Assembly (NCBI RefSeq): GCF_041431415.1
Contig: NZ_CP107845.1
Coordinates: forward strand, 4,402,001-4,466,000
Source of the DNA: Streptomyces sp. NBC_00513
GTDB lineage: Bacteria; Actinomycetota; Actinomycetes; Streptomycetales; Streptomycetaceae
Direction of reading: 5' to 3'
DNA: 64,000 nucleotides
Part shown: one piece after another, positions 16,914 to 24,883 of the stretch
Position numbering within the stretch: the stretch's first letter is position 1
Layout: every line of letters begins with the position of its first letter
Notes under the pieces: model-generated
Databases searched by the model: none
Told to the model about the DNA's origin: nothing
The model's input: only the letters and a program-made list of their open reading frames with translations
Position numbers and translations under genes: made by a program

Positions 16914-16960
16914 GGGCGCCGCGGTACGACAGGGAGACGCTCGGCGACAGTTACGCCGGC

Positions 16961-17050
16961 GGCAACGGCAACGGCAACGACAACGACAACGGCGGCAACG
17001 ACAACGGCTGCGACAACGGCGACGACAACGGCGACGACAGCAACAGCGGC
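16961..17050. repeat. GGCAAC/GACAAC hexamer microsatellite
   Basis: About fifteen hexamers of the forms GGCAAC, GACAAC, GGCGAC and GACGAC follow one another between the surface-protein stop and the terminator at 16877. On the plus strand they would read Gly/Asp-Asn repeats, but no convincing start or ribosome site introduces them, so I do not call a gene. Confidence 0.75.
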
Positions 17051-17073
17051 CGCGGCGACCGCGGTGGCCGGGA

Positions 17074-18360
17074 CTAGCCGCGGGCGGCGCGTCGGCGGCG
17101 GGCGCCGATCCAGGCGACAGCGCCGCCGAGGGCGACGAGGACGCCGGCGAGCCCGGCGTACAGGCCGGTGTCGGAGTCGGCGCCGGTGTGCGCGAGGGAT
17201 CCGGTCGCGGCCGGGGCGTTGGCCGTGCCCGGGGTGTGGGCGGTGGCCGGGGCCGCCGGGGCGGTGGTCGCGGAGCCGGTCGGCTTCGGCGCGCCGGGTG
17301 CGGGCTTCGTCGGCGCGGGGGTGGTGGTCGTGGAGCCGGTCGGGGTCGGGGCGGTGGGCGAGGGCTTCGGGCCGAGCTCGATCTTGCGGTCGGCTTCCAG
17401 GAACGGGTAGGTGTTGTCCTCGGCCAGACCGATCGACGCGCGCACCGTGACCGGGGTGAGCTTCTTGATCCCCGTCTTCGGGCCGAGCTTGATCTGTACG
17501 CGCGTGACGCGGTCGCCGGAGGCGGCGCCGAAGCCCTTCGGGATGACCGGCAGGTTGAAGGTGTGCCCGTCGCCCTTCAGGTCCTTCCACACGCCGTCGA
17601 CCTTGACGCGCGCCCGGAGGTCGGCGTCCGAGTGGCCGGGGGCGTCGAGCTGGAGCCAGGAGGCCAGGTCGGAGCCGAGCACGCCGTCACCGGTGGACCG
17701 CAGGCGCAGGTCCATCTCCCGGCAGTCGGGTGCCGAGCCGCCCTCGCAGGGGCCCTCGTTGACGAACGAGGCGTCCAGCTTGCCGGGCTTGCCCACCGGG
17801 ACGGTCTTGAAGGTCAGGGAGGCCTCGTTGCCCTGGGAGATCTCGCCGGCGGAGCTCGCCGCGACCAGCGTGAAGTCGCCGTCGTGGGTCGGGTAGCTCG
17901 TGCCCAGGCCGATGGTGACCTTCCAGGTCATCCTGCCGCCGGCCGGGATCAGGAAGCCGTCGCCGGCGGACTTGCCGGCCGGGTGGAACAGGCCCTGCCA
18001 CTGGCCGTCCTGCTGTCCGATGCGGGAGTCGGTCGCCGGGGCGTCCACCGGGGCGATCTTGTAGACCACGTCCTTCTGCTGGAGCGGGATGTCGCCGGTG
18101 TGGTCGAGGAGCAGCCACGGGTGGTACGAGGAGGCCTTGTCCGTCGGGTTGGTCACCGTCAGGTCGAAGGTCTCGGTGGCTCCGCCCCGGGCCAGCGGGC
18201 CGCTCGGCACCGGTGCGCTCATCGTGGTCTTCAGCGCCCGGGGGGCGCCCTCTTCGGCGTGGGCCGACAGCGGCATCAGGGCCGTACCGGCGATGGCGGC
18301 GACGACGGCGGTGGAGCCGGCGGTGCGCAGGGTGCGGCGGGCGACGGTGCGAGCGGACAT
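17074..18360 (-). CDS. Sortase-anchored surface protein with LAHTG sorting signal
   Basis: An exported wall-anchored protein of 428 residues. A twin-arginine-like or Sec signal (MSARTVARRTLRTAGSTAVV then MPLSAHAEEG) is followed by two or three Ig-like beta domains: FDLTVTNPTDKASSYHPWLL, a cysteine pair in NEGPCEGGSAPDCREMDL, and VWKDLKGDGHTFNLPV with VTVRASIGLAEDN. Residues ~335-385 are a Pro/Thr/Ala stalk. The C-terminus has LAHTG at 389-393, a hydrophobic helix LYAGLAGVLVALGGAVAWIG and an RRRRAARG tail, the full tripartite signal of the LAxTG type used by class E sortases. ATG 18360 lies at the start of a clean signal peptide. Binding partner unknown. Confidence 0.88.
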   Translation of the reverse strand: MSARTVARRTLRTAGSTAVVAAIAGTALMPLSAHAEEGAPRALKTTMSAPVPSGPLARGGATETFDLTVTNPTDKASSYHPWLLLDHTGDIPLQQKDVVYKIAPVDAPATDSRIGQQDGQWQGLFHPAGKSAGDGFLIPAGGRMTWKVTIGLGTSYPTHDGDFTLVAASSAGEISQGNEASLTFKTVPVGKPGKLDASFVNEGPCEGGSAPDCREMDLRLRSTGDGVLGSDLASWLQLDAPGHSDADLRARVKVDGVWKDLKGDGHTFNLPVIPKGFGAASGDRVTRVQIKLGPKTGIKKLTPVTVRASIGLAEDNTYPFLEADRKIELGPKPSPTAPTPTGSTTTTPAPTKPAPGAPKPTGSATTAPAAPATAHTPGTANAPAATGSLAHTGADSDTGLYAGLAGVLVALGGAVAWIGARRRRAARG

Positions 18361-18651
18361 GGTGAATTCCCCCGGGAATCAACAGGATCAGACGGCAGTG
18401 GCGGCCGAGAGGCCAGAGGCGGAGCAGAGGTGGGAACGGCCGAACGAGGTGGCCGGCGGTGGAACGCCGGTCCGGTGGTGCGGGATCTCGCCGGCGGCCC
18501 GGCTTCGTTCCCCCCGGTCGCTGCTGCGATGAACTGATCTTCACACGCGGCGCATCTCTGATCCGTCGTCGAAACGTCACCGTCGCGCAACAGCCTCCGC
18601 AAGCCCCTCCATGCCCTCTGACCTGCGATAACGGAATCGTCTCGGCCACTT

Positions 18652-18739
18652 CCAGACCTGGTCCCCGGCCTCCAGACCTGGCCCCCGGCCCCCGGACATG
18701 ATCCCCGGGCCCCCGGCCCCCGGACATGACCCCCGGGCC
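18652..18739. repeat. Four 20-bp tandem repeats
   Basis: Units CCAGACCTGGTCCCCGGCCT (18652-18671), a near copy at 18672-18691, CCGGACATGATCCCCGGGCC at 18692-18711 and a near copy at 18720-18739 form two diverged pairs separated by eight bases. They lie just past the stop of the XPB-N/WYL gene. The rest of 18361-18651 should hold the promoter of the surface-protein gene; I see no gene there. Confidence 0.75.
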
Positions 18740-18753
18740 CCGGTCCTCCCCCT

Positions 18754-21210
18754 CTAGACCTGGTCCTCCGCCAGTTCCGCGACACCCGTGATCCGGTGCA
18801 GCGCGTACGTGCGCACCTCGTCGGCCGTGTGGTCGTAGCCGGTGACGAAGCCGCCCTCCACCCGCACCGGGGCGAGGACGCGCTGGCTCGCCGCGCCCTC
18901 CGCGTTGACGTACCCGATCCACACCGCCGACCCCGTCAGTGCGGCCGCCTGCACCGTCGCCAGGGTCTCCGCCGCGCTCGTGCGCGGGAGTTCGCCCGGG
19001 GCGCCGGCGAGGCCCGCGGACGGCGCGGGTTCCTTGCGGACCGCCGTCGCCGCCAGGTCGCCCGCGCGGATCGCCCGTACGGCCGCTCCGAGCAGGGTCG
19101 CGTCCGGGACCGGCGGCCCGTCCGGTACCGGGGTCGGCGCCGAACGCGCCGGCGTGCGGTGCGCGTCGGCCCGGGCGACGAGCACGTCGCCGGTACGGGA
19201 CTCGGCGGCCGGGGCGTAGCCCATCGCCCGCAACCCGTCGAGCAGCACCGTCGGGTCGGCCTGCGCGGCCAGCACCGTGGGCGCGAGCCGGCGCAGCCCC
19301 AGTCCGGCGGAGCGCTTGTCGGCGAGGATCTCGCCCAGCATGGCGTCGTCGTCGCAGCGCACGTACGAGGAGGCGGCGCCCACGCGCAGGTGTCCGTGCC
19401 GCCGCGCCACGTCGTCGATCAGGTACGCCAGCGGCTGCGGGACGGGGGTGCGGCTGTGCTCGGCGAGGAAGGCGTGCAGGTCGACGGCGGTGTGCCCGGA
19501 GTCCAGGGCCCTGCGCACCGAACCCGGGGTGAAGCGGTACACCGTCGCCCCGCCCTTGGACTCCACGTCGGCCAGCGTGGCCAGGACGTCGCCGATCCCG
19601 CGGCGCAGCGGCCCGGGGGCCACCGCCGTCAGGTCGGCCTGGAGCAGGACGTGGTCCACCGGCTCGGGCAGCAGCGGGGCGAGCAGCGGCGCCGGGTCAC
19701 GGTGTTCGAGCAGGGCCCGGCCGAAGGCGGCCAACGCGCCGCGGCCGGTGACGCCGAGGACCTCGGCCTCGGTCAGGGTCCAGTGCGCGAGGCGGGCGCG
19801 CAGATCGCTCGTGCCGCGCACCGGGCGTTCCCAGGCGAGCCGGGCGAAGAGGGTGTCCGGGTCGGCGGAACCGCCCTCGGGCAGTTCGGCGAGCAGGTCG
19901 AGGACCCGGCGGCGGACCTCCGGTGCGGCGGACCGGTCGAGGTCCGGGCCGAGGGCCGCCAGGGTGCGGCCCTTGCCGTCCTGTTCGCCGACGAGGGCGG
20001 AGGTTCGGGTGGCGGGCAGCCAGGCCCGCGCGAGCGTCGACCAGCGTTCCGCGGGCGGGAGTTCGCACCAGTCGTCGAAGGCGGGGGTGGGCGCGTACCG
20101 CTCGTCGGCCTCGCCGTCGCTCGCCAACAGGCCTGCCGCGTAGGCGAGTTCGATCCAGAACGCCGCCGACGTCTCGGTGGCGTCCAGGGTCGACGCCGCC
20201 CGCTTGAGGTCCCGTACGGACAGCCCGCCGGCTCGCAGCACCGCCGGCCCGGCGTGCTCCCAGGACTTCACCAGCTCCTCGACGGTCGACAGCGCGGCGA
20301 GCGCCTGCCCCGCCGCGTTCGCGTCCACAAGCTGTGGACGGTGCTCGCGGTGCGCGGGCACCGCGGGCGCCACCGGCTCCGTCACGCGGTGCGCGAGCCC
20401 GCCCCGCAGGTACAGCGCCACCTCGCGGGGCAGGACCACGGTCCGCGCCGAGGAGGGCAGCAGCAGCCCCCGGTCCCGCAGCCAGCGCACCGGCGGCGTC
20501 GGGTTCGGGGTGACCTCCCCGTACGGCGGCCCCCACACGAGCCGCCCCAGCACCTGGTGCGCCTCCGCCGGCGCCTCGTCGAGGAGCGCCGACATGCGCT
20601 CCGGGTCGGTGAACAGCCCGGTCAGCGCGGTCACCGCCGACACCGGGTCGTGGGTGGCGGGCAGCCCGGCCGCCGCCACGATCTCCTGCACCCGGGTCGG
20701 GGACATCCCCGCGGTGGCCTCGGCGACCGTCGGGCCCAGCCCGGTCGGGGACGGTCTGCCGGCGGCCGGGGCGAGCAGTTCCCGGGCGGTGCGCACCAAC
20801 CGCAGCCGCTCGTGGTCCCCCCACACCAGGGCCTGGTCGCGCAGGGTGCCCAGGGCCCGGGGGAGGGCGGCACGGGCTCCGTTGTCCTCGGCGCAGGCGG
20901 TCCCGGTGTCGCCGGTCAGCAGCGCCTCCAGCACCGGGTACGGGCAGGGGTCCGGGGCGACCGCGAGGGCCTCCGCCGTCTGGAGGGCGAACCGGTCCAG
21001 CCGGTCCAGGGCGCGCAGCACCGACGCCCGGGTACCGGCCCGGGTGGCCAGCTGGGTCACATCGCCCGGTACCGGGTTCAGCAGGTCCGGGCGGGCGTGC
21101 AGCAGCGCGGCGAGCGCCACGTCGTCGCGGGCGCGCAGCGCCTCGGCGAGGGAGCGCGGGGCGCTCGCCGCGGTTCCGGCAGCTCCCGCGGCGTTGCTTG
21201 GCTCGGGCAC
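18754..21210 (-). CDS. Helicase-associated protein with XPB-N-like and C-terminal WYL domains
   Basis: A large 818-residue cytosolic protein without its own helicase motifs. The N-terminal half is a helical repeat region starting SLAEALRARDDVALAALLHARPD with a winged-helix-like segment (VTQLATRAGTRASVLRALDRL). Residues ~560-690 resemble the XPB/Ssl2 N-terminal helicase-associated domain: VYRFTPGSVRRALDSG, AEHSRTPVPQPLAYLIDDVA, RRHGHLRVGAASSYVRCDD. The last ~80 residues (SAVWIGYVNAEGAASQRVLA, VTGYDHTADEVRTYALHRI) form a WYL-type ligand-sensing domain. It likely partners with the XPB helicase at 13313-14956 or senses DNA-damage signals, but this is inference from domain sharing. GTG 21210 follows GGAGGCGACA. 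Confidence 0.85.
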   Translation of the reverse strand: MPEPSNAAGAAGTAASAPRSLAEALRARDDVALAALLHARPDLLNPVPGDVTQLATRAGTRASVLRALDRLDRFALQTAEALAVAPDPCPYPVLEALLTGDTGTACAEDNGARAALPRALGTLRDQALVWGDHERLRLVRTARELLAPAAGRPSPTGLGPTVAEATAGMSPTRVQEIVAAAGLPATHDPVSAVTALTGLFTDPERMSALLDEAPAEAHQVLGRLVWGPPYGEVTPNPTPPVRWLRDRGLLLPSSARTVVLPREVALYLRGGLAHRVTEPVAPAVPAHREHRPQLVDANAAGQALAALSTVEELVKSWEHAGPAVLRAGGLSVRDLKRAASTLDATETSAAFWIELAYAAGLLASDGEADERYAPTPAFDDWCELPPAERWSTLARAWLPATRTSALVGEQDGKGRTLAALGPDLDRSAAPEVRRRVLDLLAELPEGGSADPDTLFARLAWERPVRGTSDLRARLAHWTLTEAEVLGVTGRGALAAFGRALLEHRDPAPLLAPLLPEPVDHVLLQADLTAVAPGPLRRGIGDVLATLADVESKGGATVYRFTPGSVRRALDSGHTAVDLHAFLAEHSRTPVPQPLAYLIDDVARRHGHLRVGAASSYVRCDDDAMLGEILADKRSAGLGLRRLAPTVLAAQADPTVLLDGLRAMGYAPAAESRTGDVLVARADAHRTPARSAPTPVPDGPPVPDATLLGAAVRAIRAGDLAATAVRKEPAPSAGLAGAPGELPRTSAAETLATVQAAALTGSAVWIGYVNAEGAASQRVLAPVRVEGGFVTGYDHTADEVRTYALHRITGVAELAEDQV

Positions 21211-21340
21211 TGTCGCCTCCTGGTCACGTCGGCCGGTCGTCGGCCGGTCCCCATCCGGTCAACGGTATCCGCTGTGCCCGCGCCGGCTCCACGGGCGCAC
21301 GCGCTACCTTCGGGACAGACGGGACGGGAGGAGTCGGGGC

Positions 21341-22354
21341 GTGGGCATCGAGAGCGACCAACTGGTCTACGAATATCTCAGCAGGGTCGGGGACTTGGCG
21401 CAGCGGCGGCAGTTGCCGTCGGGTGACCGGATGCGGCTGGTGTCGGGGTTGCGGGACGAGATCGACCGTCGGCGCGCCAAGTACGAACCGGAGACCCCGG
21501 CGGCGGTACGGCGCATCCTGGAGCGGATCGGCACGCCGGAGGAGGTGTTGGACACGCTGGGCACCCTGAGCCGGCCGGCGTCCGGTACCTCCGCCGCCCC
21601 CGCGCGCCCCGACCCCGCCCCCGAGCCGTCGCCCGCCGTGCCGACGCAGCGCACGGGCCTGCGTCGCAAACCCGCCCCGCAGCCGCGCCCCGCCGAGAAC
21701 GTGCCGCCGCACCTGGCCGGGCTCGACGAGCTCGGTGACGGGGGAGACGCCGAGCCCGACTGGTGGCGGCTGTCCCCGGGCGGACCGGGCGGGTTCGGGG
21801 GGCCGCAGGTCGAGGGCTTCGCGGGCGGGATCGAGATCCCCGACCTCTTCAGGGACCCGGAGGAGGACGAGGACCCGGCCGGCACGGCGCCGCCGCCCAA
21901 GCAGCCGCCCGGACCGCCCGAGTCCCGCACGAGGACCCTCGTGAGCTTCCTGCGCGAACGCAGGCGGAAGCGGAAGGCGGCGGCGGCCGAACCCGCCGCC
22001 GAGGTCGTCGCCGTCGCCCGCCCCAAACCGCACGCCTTCCTGCTGCTGGCGGCCGTGGTGCTCGTCGTCGGCGCGGTCACCGGCTACTGGCTGCTCCTCG
22101 TGGGCGGCTGGCTCCTCGCGTACGCCTCGCGGGTGCTGGGGCCGACCGAGCGCAAGGCGGTGGTGTTCGGCGTACCCGGCGCGGTCTTCGCCGGGGCGGT
22201 GGTGTGGCTGTGGGGCCGCGGCGACGGCCGCTGGGGCGACGCGTTGGCCGGCGACCAGATGTCCGGGGTGTTCCAGGACATGTGGCCGTGGCTGGCCCGG
22301 GTCGCCGGCGTCGCCTCCGCGCTCTACCTGGCGTGGCGGGCGCGCCGCAGGTAG
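21341..22354 (+). CDS. Integral membrane protein with N-terminal HAAS-like helical domain
   Basis: A 337-residue protein. Residues 1-80 (IESDQLVYEYLSRVGDLAQR, LVSGLRDEIDRRRAKYEPE, AAVRRILERIGTPEEVLDTL) look like the HAAS/DUF1700-type helical domain that often precedes membrane regions of sensor-like proteins. A long Pro-rich, acidic linker follows, with a basic patch RERRRKRKAAAAEP. Three to four membrane helices occupy ~228-330: FLLLAAVVLVVGAVTGYWLL, LLVGGWLLAYASRVLG, VVFGVPGAVFAGAVVWLWG and WLARVAGVASALYLAWRAR. GTG 21341 has GGGAGGAG upstream. It is divergent from the WYL protein. No enzymatic motif is seen; function unknown. Confidence 0.8.
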   Translation: MGIESDQLVYEYLSRVGDLAQRRQLPSGDRMRLVSGLRDEIDRRRAKYEPETPAAVRRILERIGTPEEVLDTLGTLSRPASGTSAAPARPDPAPEPSPAVPTQRTGLRRKPAPQPRPAENVPPHLAGLDELGDGGDAEPDWWRLSPGGPGGFGGPQVEGFAGGIEIPDLFRDPEEDEDPAGTAPPPKQPPGPPESRTRTLVSFLRERRRKRKAAAAEPAAEVVAVARPKPHAFLLLAAVVLVVGAVTGYWLLLVGGWLLAYASRVLGPTERKAVVFGVPGAVFAGAVVWLWGRGDGRWGDALAGDQMSGVFQDMWPWLARVAGVASALYLAWRARRR

Positions 22355-22450
22355 GAGGTGTCCTTCGGACCTCGCCGGTGTTCACGGACCGGCAAGACGG
22401 GACCCGGCCCGCGTTCCCGCCCGCGTGGTCCGGCTCGGCACAATGGCGGC

Positions 22451-23104
22451 ATGAGCTCCGAGACCGCGTCCGCCGCGCCCGCCGTCCCCCTGCTGACGGT
22501 CGGCTTCGACCTCGACATGACCCTCATCGATTCGCGCCCCGGCATCAAGGCCGCCTACCAGGCACTCTCGGCCGAGACCGGTACGTTCATCGACGCGGAC
22601 CAGGCGGTCACGCGGCTCGGTCCGCCGCTGGACGAGGAGCTCGCGAACTGGTTCCCGGCGGCGGAGATCCCCGCGATGGCCGACCGCTACCGGGAGATCT
22701 ATCCCACACACGCCATCGACCCCACCCCGGCGATGCCCGGCGCCCGCGAGGCGATCGAGGCCGTCCAGGCGCTCGGCGGCCGCGCGATCGTGGTCACGGC
22801 GAAGCACCAGCCGAACGCCGTCCTGCACCTGAGGCACCTGGGCATCGAGCCGGACGCGGTCGTCGGTTGGCTGTGGGCCGAGGCGAAGGCGGTCGCCCTG
22901 CGCGAGTACGGCGCCCAGGTCTACGTCGGCGACCACGTGGGCGACGTACGCGGTGCCCGCGCGGCCGGCGCGGTCTCGGTGACCGTGCCGACCGGCCCCT
23001 GCCCGGAGCCGGAGCTGCGCGCGGCCGGCGCCGACGTGGTGCTCCCCGACCTCACCGCGCTGCCGCGGTGGCTCACGGAGTACGTCCGCACGCGCGAGGT
23101 CTGA
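22451..23104 (+). CDS. HAD-superfamily hydrolase, phosphoglycolate phosphatase-like
   Basis: A 217-residue HAD IA phosphatase. Motif I is VGFDLDMTLIDSRPG with nucleophile Asp20 and Asp22; a small helical cap carries RLGPPLDEELANWF; motif II is AIVVTAKHQPNAVLHLRHLG (Thr); motif III may be the Lys in EAKAVALREYG; motif IV is VYVGDHVGDVRGARAAGAVSV. This is the pattern of Gph-like proteins that dephosphorylate small organic phosphates. The actual substrate is unknown. ATG 22451 is preferred because a pyrimidine-poor spacer follows the previous stop by ~95 bp and the upstream in-frame extension is not protein-like. It is transcribed alone. Confidence 0.85.
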   Translation: MSSETASAAPAVPLLTVGFDLDMTLIDSRPGIKAAYQALSAETGTFIDADQAVTRLGPPLDEELANWFPAAEIPAMADRYREIYPTHAIDPTPAMPGAREAIEAVQALGGRAIVVTAKHQPNAVLHLRHLGIEPDAVVGWLWAEAKAVALREYGAQVYVGDHVGDVRGARAAGAVSVTVPTGPCPEPELRAAGADVVLPDLTALPRWLTEYVRTREV

Positions 23105-23128
23105 GCCCGTCCGCGCACGCCGACGCCC

Positions 23129-23389
23129 TCAGGCGGCCTGGGAGGCCCGGGCCGCCTTGCGCTGCGCCGCGGCCGAGCGGAGCACGCCCGCCGCCGAGAT
23201 GGCGAAGCCGACGCCCATCAGCATGCAGACGGCCCACGCGTACGAGGGGAACGGGTCGGTGTCGAGGAAGAGCGGGGCCATCGTCGCGAGCGTGGCGACG
23301 GCGCCGGCGATGAACACGATGCCGCCGGCCTTGACCAGTCCGTCGCCGGGTCGGGCCGCGTCGTCGTCGGGATGAGGAGTAACAGTCAC
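23129..23389 (-). CDS. Small two-helix membrane protein, 86 aa
   Basis: A short hydrophobic protein. After a hydrophilic start (VTVTPHPDDDAARPGDGLVK) come two membrane helices, GGIVFIAGAVATLATMAPLF and AWAVCMLMGVGFAISAAGVL, joined by an acidic loop DTDPFPSY, and a basic end RSAAAQRKAARASQAA. The topology (both helices crossing, charged ends inside) resembles many uncharacterised actinobacterial membrane proteins. The GTG at 23389 gives the shortest sensible N-terminus; an upstream start at 23467 would add a poor leader. It is convergent to the HAD gene and divergent from the cold-shock gene. No function can be assigned. Confidence 0.75.
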   Translation of the reverse strand: MTVTPHPDDDAARPGDGLVKAGGIVFIAGAVATLATMAPLFLDTDPFPSYAWAVCMLMGVGFAISAAGVLRSAAAQRKAARASQAA

Positions 23390-23565
23390 CCCACCAGGGT
23401 AGTTCCCTGGCCGAAGCGGCGGAGCGCGAAGGACCGGCGAACGACTTGTCTCCGGATTCCGGAGCACTAGCCTGGAGGTGGCGGGTCAGGGGACCCGCCG
23501 CGCTGCTATCCGGAACCGCCCACGCGGTGTCCCGGACCCGACGAGTACAAGGACAGAGGACGGAC

Positions 23566-23949
23566 GTGCCTACCGGCAAGGTCAAGTGGTTCAACAGTGA
23601 GAAGGGCTTCGGCTTCCTCTCCCGCGACGACGGCGGCGACGTCTTCGTCCACTCGTCGGTGCTGCCTGCCGGGGTGGACGCCCTCAAGCCGGGCCAGCGG
23701 GTCGAGTTCGGTGTCGTCGCGGGACAACGCGGTGACCAGGCACTTTCGGTGACCGTGCTGGATCCGACGCCTTCGGTCGCGGCCGCTCAGCGCCGCAAGC
23801 CGGACGAGCTCGCCTCGATCGTGCAGGACCTGACGACCCTGCTGGAGAACATCACCCCCATGCTGGAACGCGGCCGCTACCCCGACAAGGTGCACGGCGG
23901 GAAGATCGCCGGCCTGCTGCGGGCGGTCGCCGACCAACTCGACGTCTGA
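23566..23949 (+). CDS. Cold-shock domain protein with C-terminal extension
   Basis: A nucleic-acid-binding protein of 127 residues. Residues 1-65 are a canonical cold-shock domain: TGKVKWFNSEKGFGFLSRDD with the RNP-1 motif KGFGFL, then DVFVHSSVLPAG with RNP-2, and the final strand QALSVTVLD. Unlike the ~67-residue classical CspA types, a helical C-terminal ~55 residues follow (PDELASIVQDLTTLLENITP, KIAGLLRAVADQLDV), a form common in Streptomyces. It should bind single-stranded RNA and act as an RNA chaperone. GTG 23566 is preceded by AGAGGA at a good distance. It ends at a strong shared terminator with mqnD. Confidence 0.93.
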   Translation: MPTGKVKWFNSEKGFGFLSRDDGGDVFVHSSVLPAGVDALKPGQRVEFGVVAGQRGDQALSVTVLDPTPSVAAAQRRKPDELASIVQDLTTLLENITPMLERGRYPDKVHGGKIAGLLRAVADQLDV

Positions 23950-23968
23950 CCCCCGTCGACTCCGCGCA

Positions 23969-24010
23969 CGACCGCGCCCCGCCACTCGAAAGAGCGGCGG
24001 GGCGCGGTCG
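23969..24010. terminator. Bidirectional hairpin terminator
   Basis: A perfect 15-bp stem (CGACCGCGCCCCGCC at 23969-23983, complement at 23996-24010) encloses a loop with GAAA between the convergent cold-shock gene and mqnD. Confidence 0.85.
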
Positions 24011-24028
24011 GTTCGGTACCTCTCGCGG

Positions 24029-24883
24029 CTACGGGAAGGCCAGCGCGTCCGGCCCGATGGCCGGAACCAGCCCCTCGGCCGCGGCCCTGGTCAACAGCCC
24101 GCGGACGGCCGCGTACCCGGCGTCGCCGAGGTCGGCGGTGAACTCGTTGACGTACAGCCCGATGTGCTGGTCGGCGACCTTCGGGTCCAGCTCCTGCGCG
24201 TGCGCGCGCACGTACGGCCGGGACGCCTCGGGGTCCTCCCACGCCATCCGGACCGACGTGCGGGCCGCGTCGGCGAGCGCGCGCAGCGTGTCCGCGCCCA
24301 GCGAGCGCCTGGCGATGATCGCCCCGAGCGGGATCGGCAGGCCGGTGGTGGACTCCCAGTGCTCGCCCATGTCGGCCAGGCGGTGCAGCCCGTAGTCCTG
24401 ATAGGTGAACCGGGCCTCGTGGATGACCAGTCCGGCGTCCACCCGGCCGTCGCGCACGGCGGGCATGATCTCGTGGAACGGCAGCACGACCACCTTGCCG
24501 ACCCCCACGGGCAGCACGTCCGCCGCCCAGAGCCGGAACAACAGGTAGGCGGTGGACCGTTCGCTCGGCACGGCGACGGTCCCGCCGGTCAGGTCCACCC
24601 CGGGCTCACGGGTGAGGACCAGCGGGCCGCAGCCGCGCCCCAGCGCCCCGCCGCAGGGAAGCAGCGCGTACTCCTCCAACACCCAGGGCAGCACGGCGTA
24701 CGACACCTTCAGCACGTCCAGCTCACCGCGCTCGGCCATGCCGTTGGTGACGTCGATGTCGGCGAAGGTGACGTCCAGTTCGGGCGCCCCGGGGACCCGG
24801 CCGTGCGCCCAGGCGTCGAAGACGAACGTGTCGTTCGGGCACGGCGAATAGGCGATGCGGAGCGGCTCACCTGTGCTGTTCAT
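24029..24883 (-). CDS. mqnD: 1,4-dihydroxy-6-naphthoate synthase
   Basis: MqnD converts cyclic dehypoxanthinyl futalosine to 1,4-dihydroxy-6-naphthoate in the futalosine route to menaquinone, the quinone of the Streptomyces respiratory chain. The 284-residue protein has the periplasmic-binding-protein-like fold of this enzyme: LRIAYSPCPNDTFVFDAWAH at the start, TFADIDVTNGMAERGELDVL with KVSYAVLPWVL, GPLVLTREPG, TVAVPSERSTAYLLFRLWA, LPFHEIMPAVRDGRVDAGLV with the conserved His, and GLPIPLGAIIARR. ATG 24883 follows GGGGAGGACAGC and overlaps the mqnB stop by 17 nt, so translation is coupled. The cyclase and MqnA-type steps must be encoded elsewhere. Confidence 0.95.
   Translation of the reverse strand: MNSTGEPLRIAYSPCPNDTFVFDAWAHGRVPGAPELDVTFADIDVTNGMAERGELDVLKVSYAVLPWVLEEYALLPCGGALGRGCGPLVLTREPGVDLTGGTVAVPSERSTAYLLFRLWAADVLPVGVGKVVVLPFHEIMPAVRDGRVDAGLVIHEARFTYQDYGLHRLADMGEHWESTTGLPIPLGAIIARRSLGADTLRALADAARTSVRMAWEDPEASRPYVRAHAQELDPKVADQHIGLYVNEFTADLGDAGYAAVRGLLTRAAAEGLVPAIGPDALAFP

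Noticed and set aside
13247..17077. Plus-strand open frame of 1276 codons
   Set aside because: It is a shadow of the XPB, hypothetical and HAD genes on the minus strand; low-complexity Gly/Arg/Val composition and no ribosome site.
16829..17077. Plus-strand frame rich in Gly/Asn/Asp after MPERPERPERG
   Set aside because: It merely reads through a terminator and a hexamer microsatellite, and no ribosome site is found.
18652..18739. Possible CRISPR array
   Set aside because: Repeats are tandem without spacers, and no cas genes are in the window.
22382..22936. Minus-strand frame opposite the HAD gene
   Set aside because: Shadow frame with no start signals.
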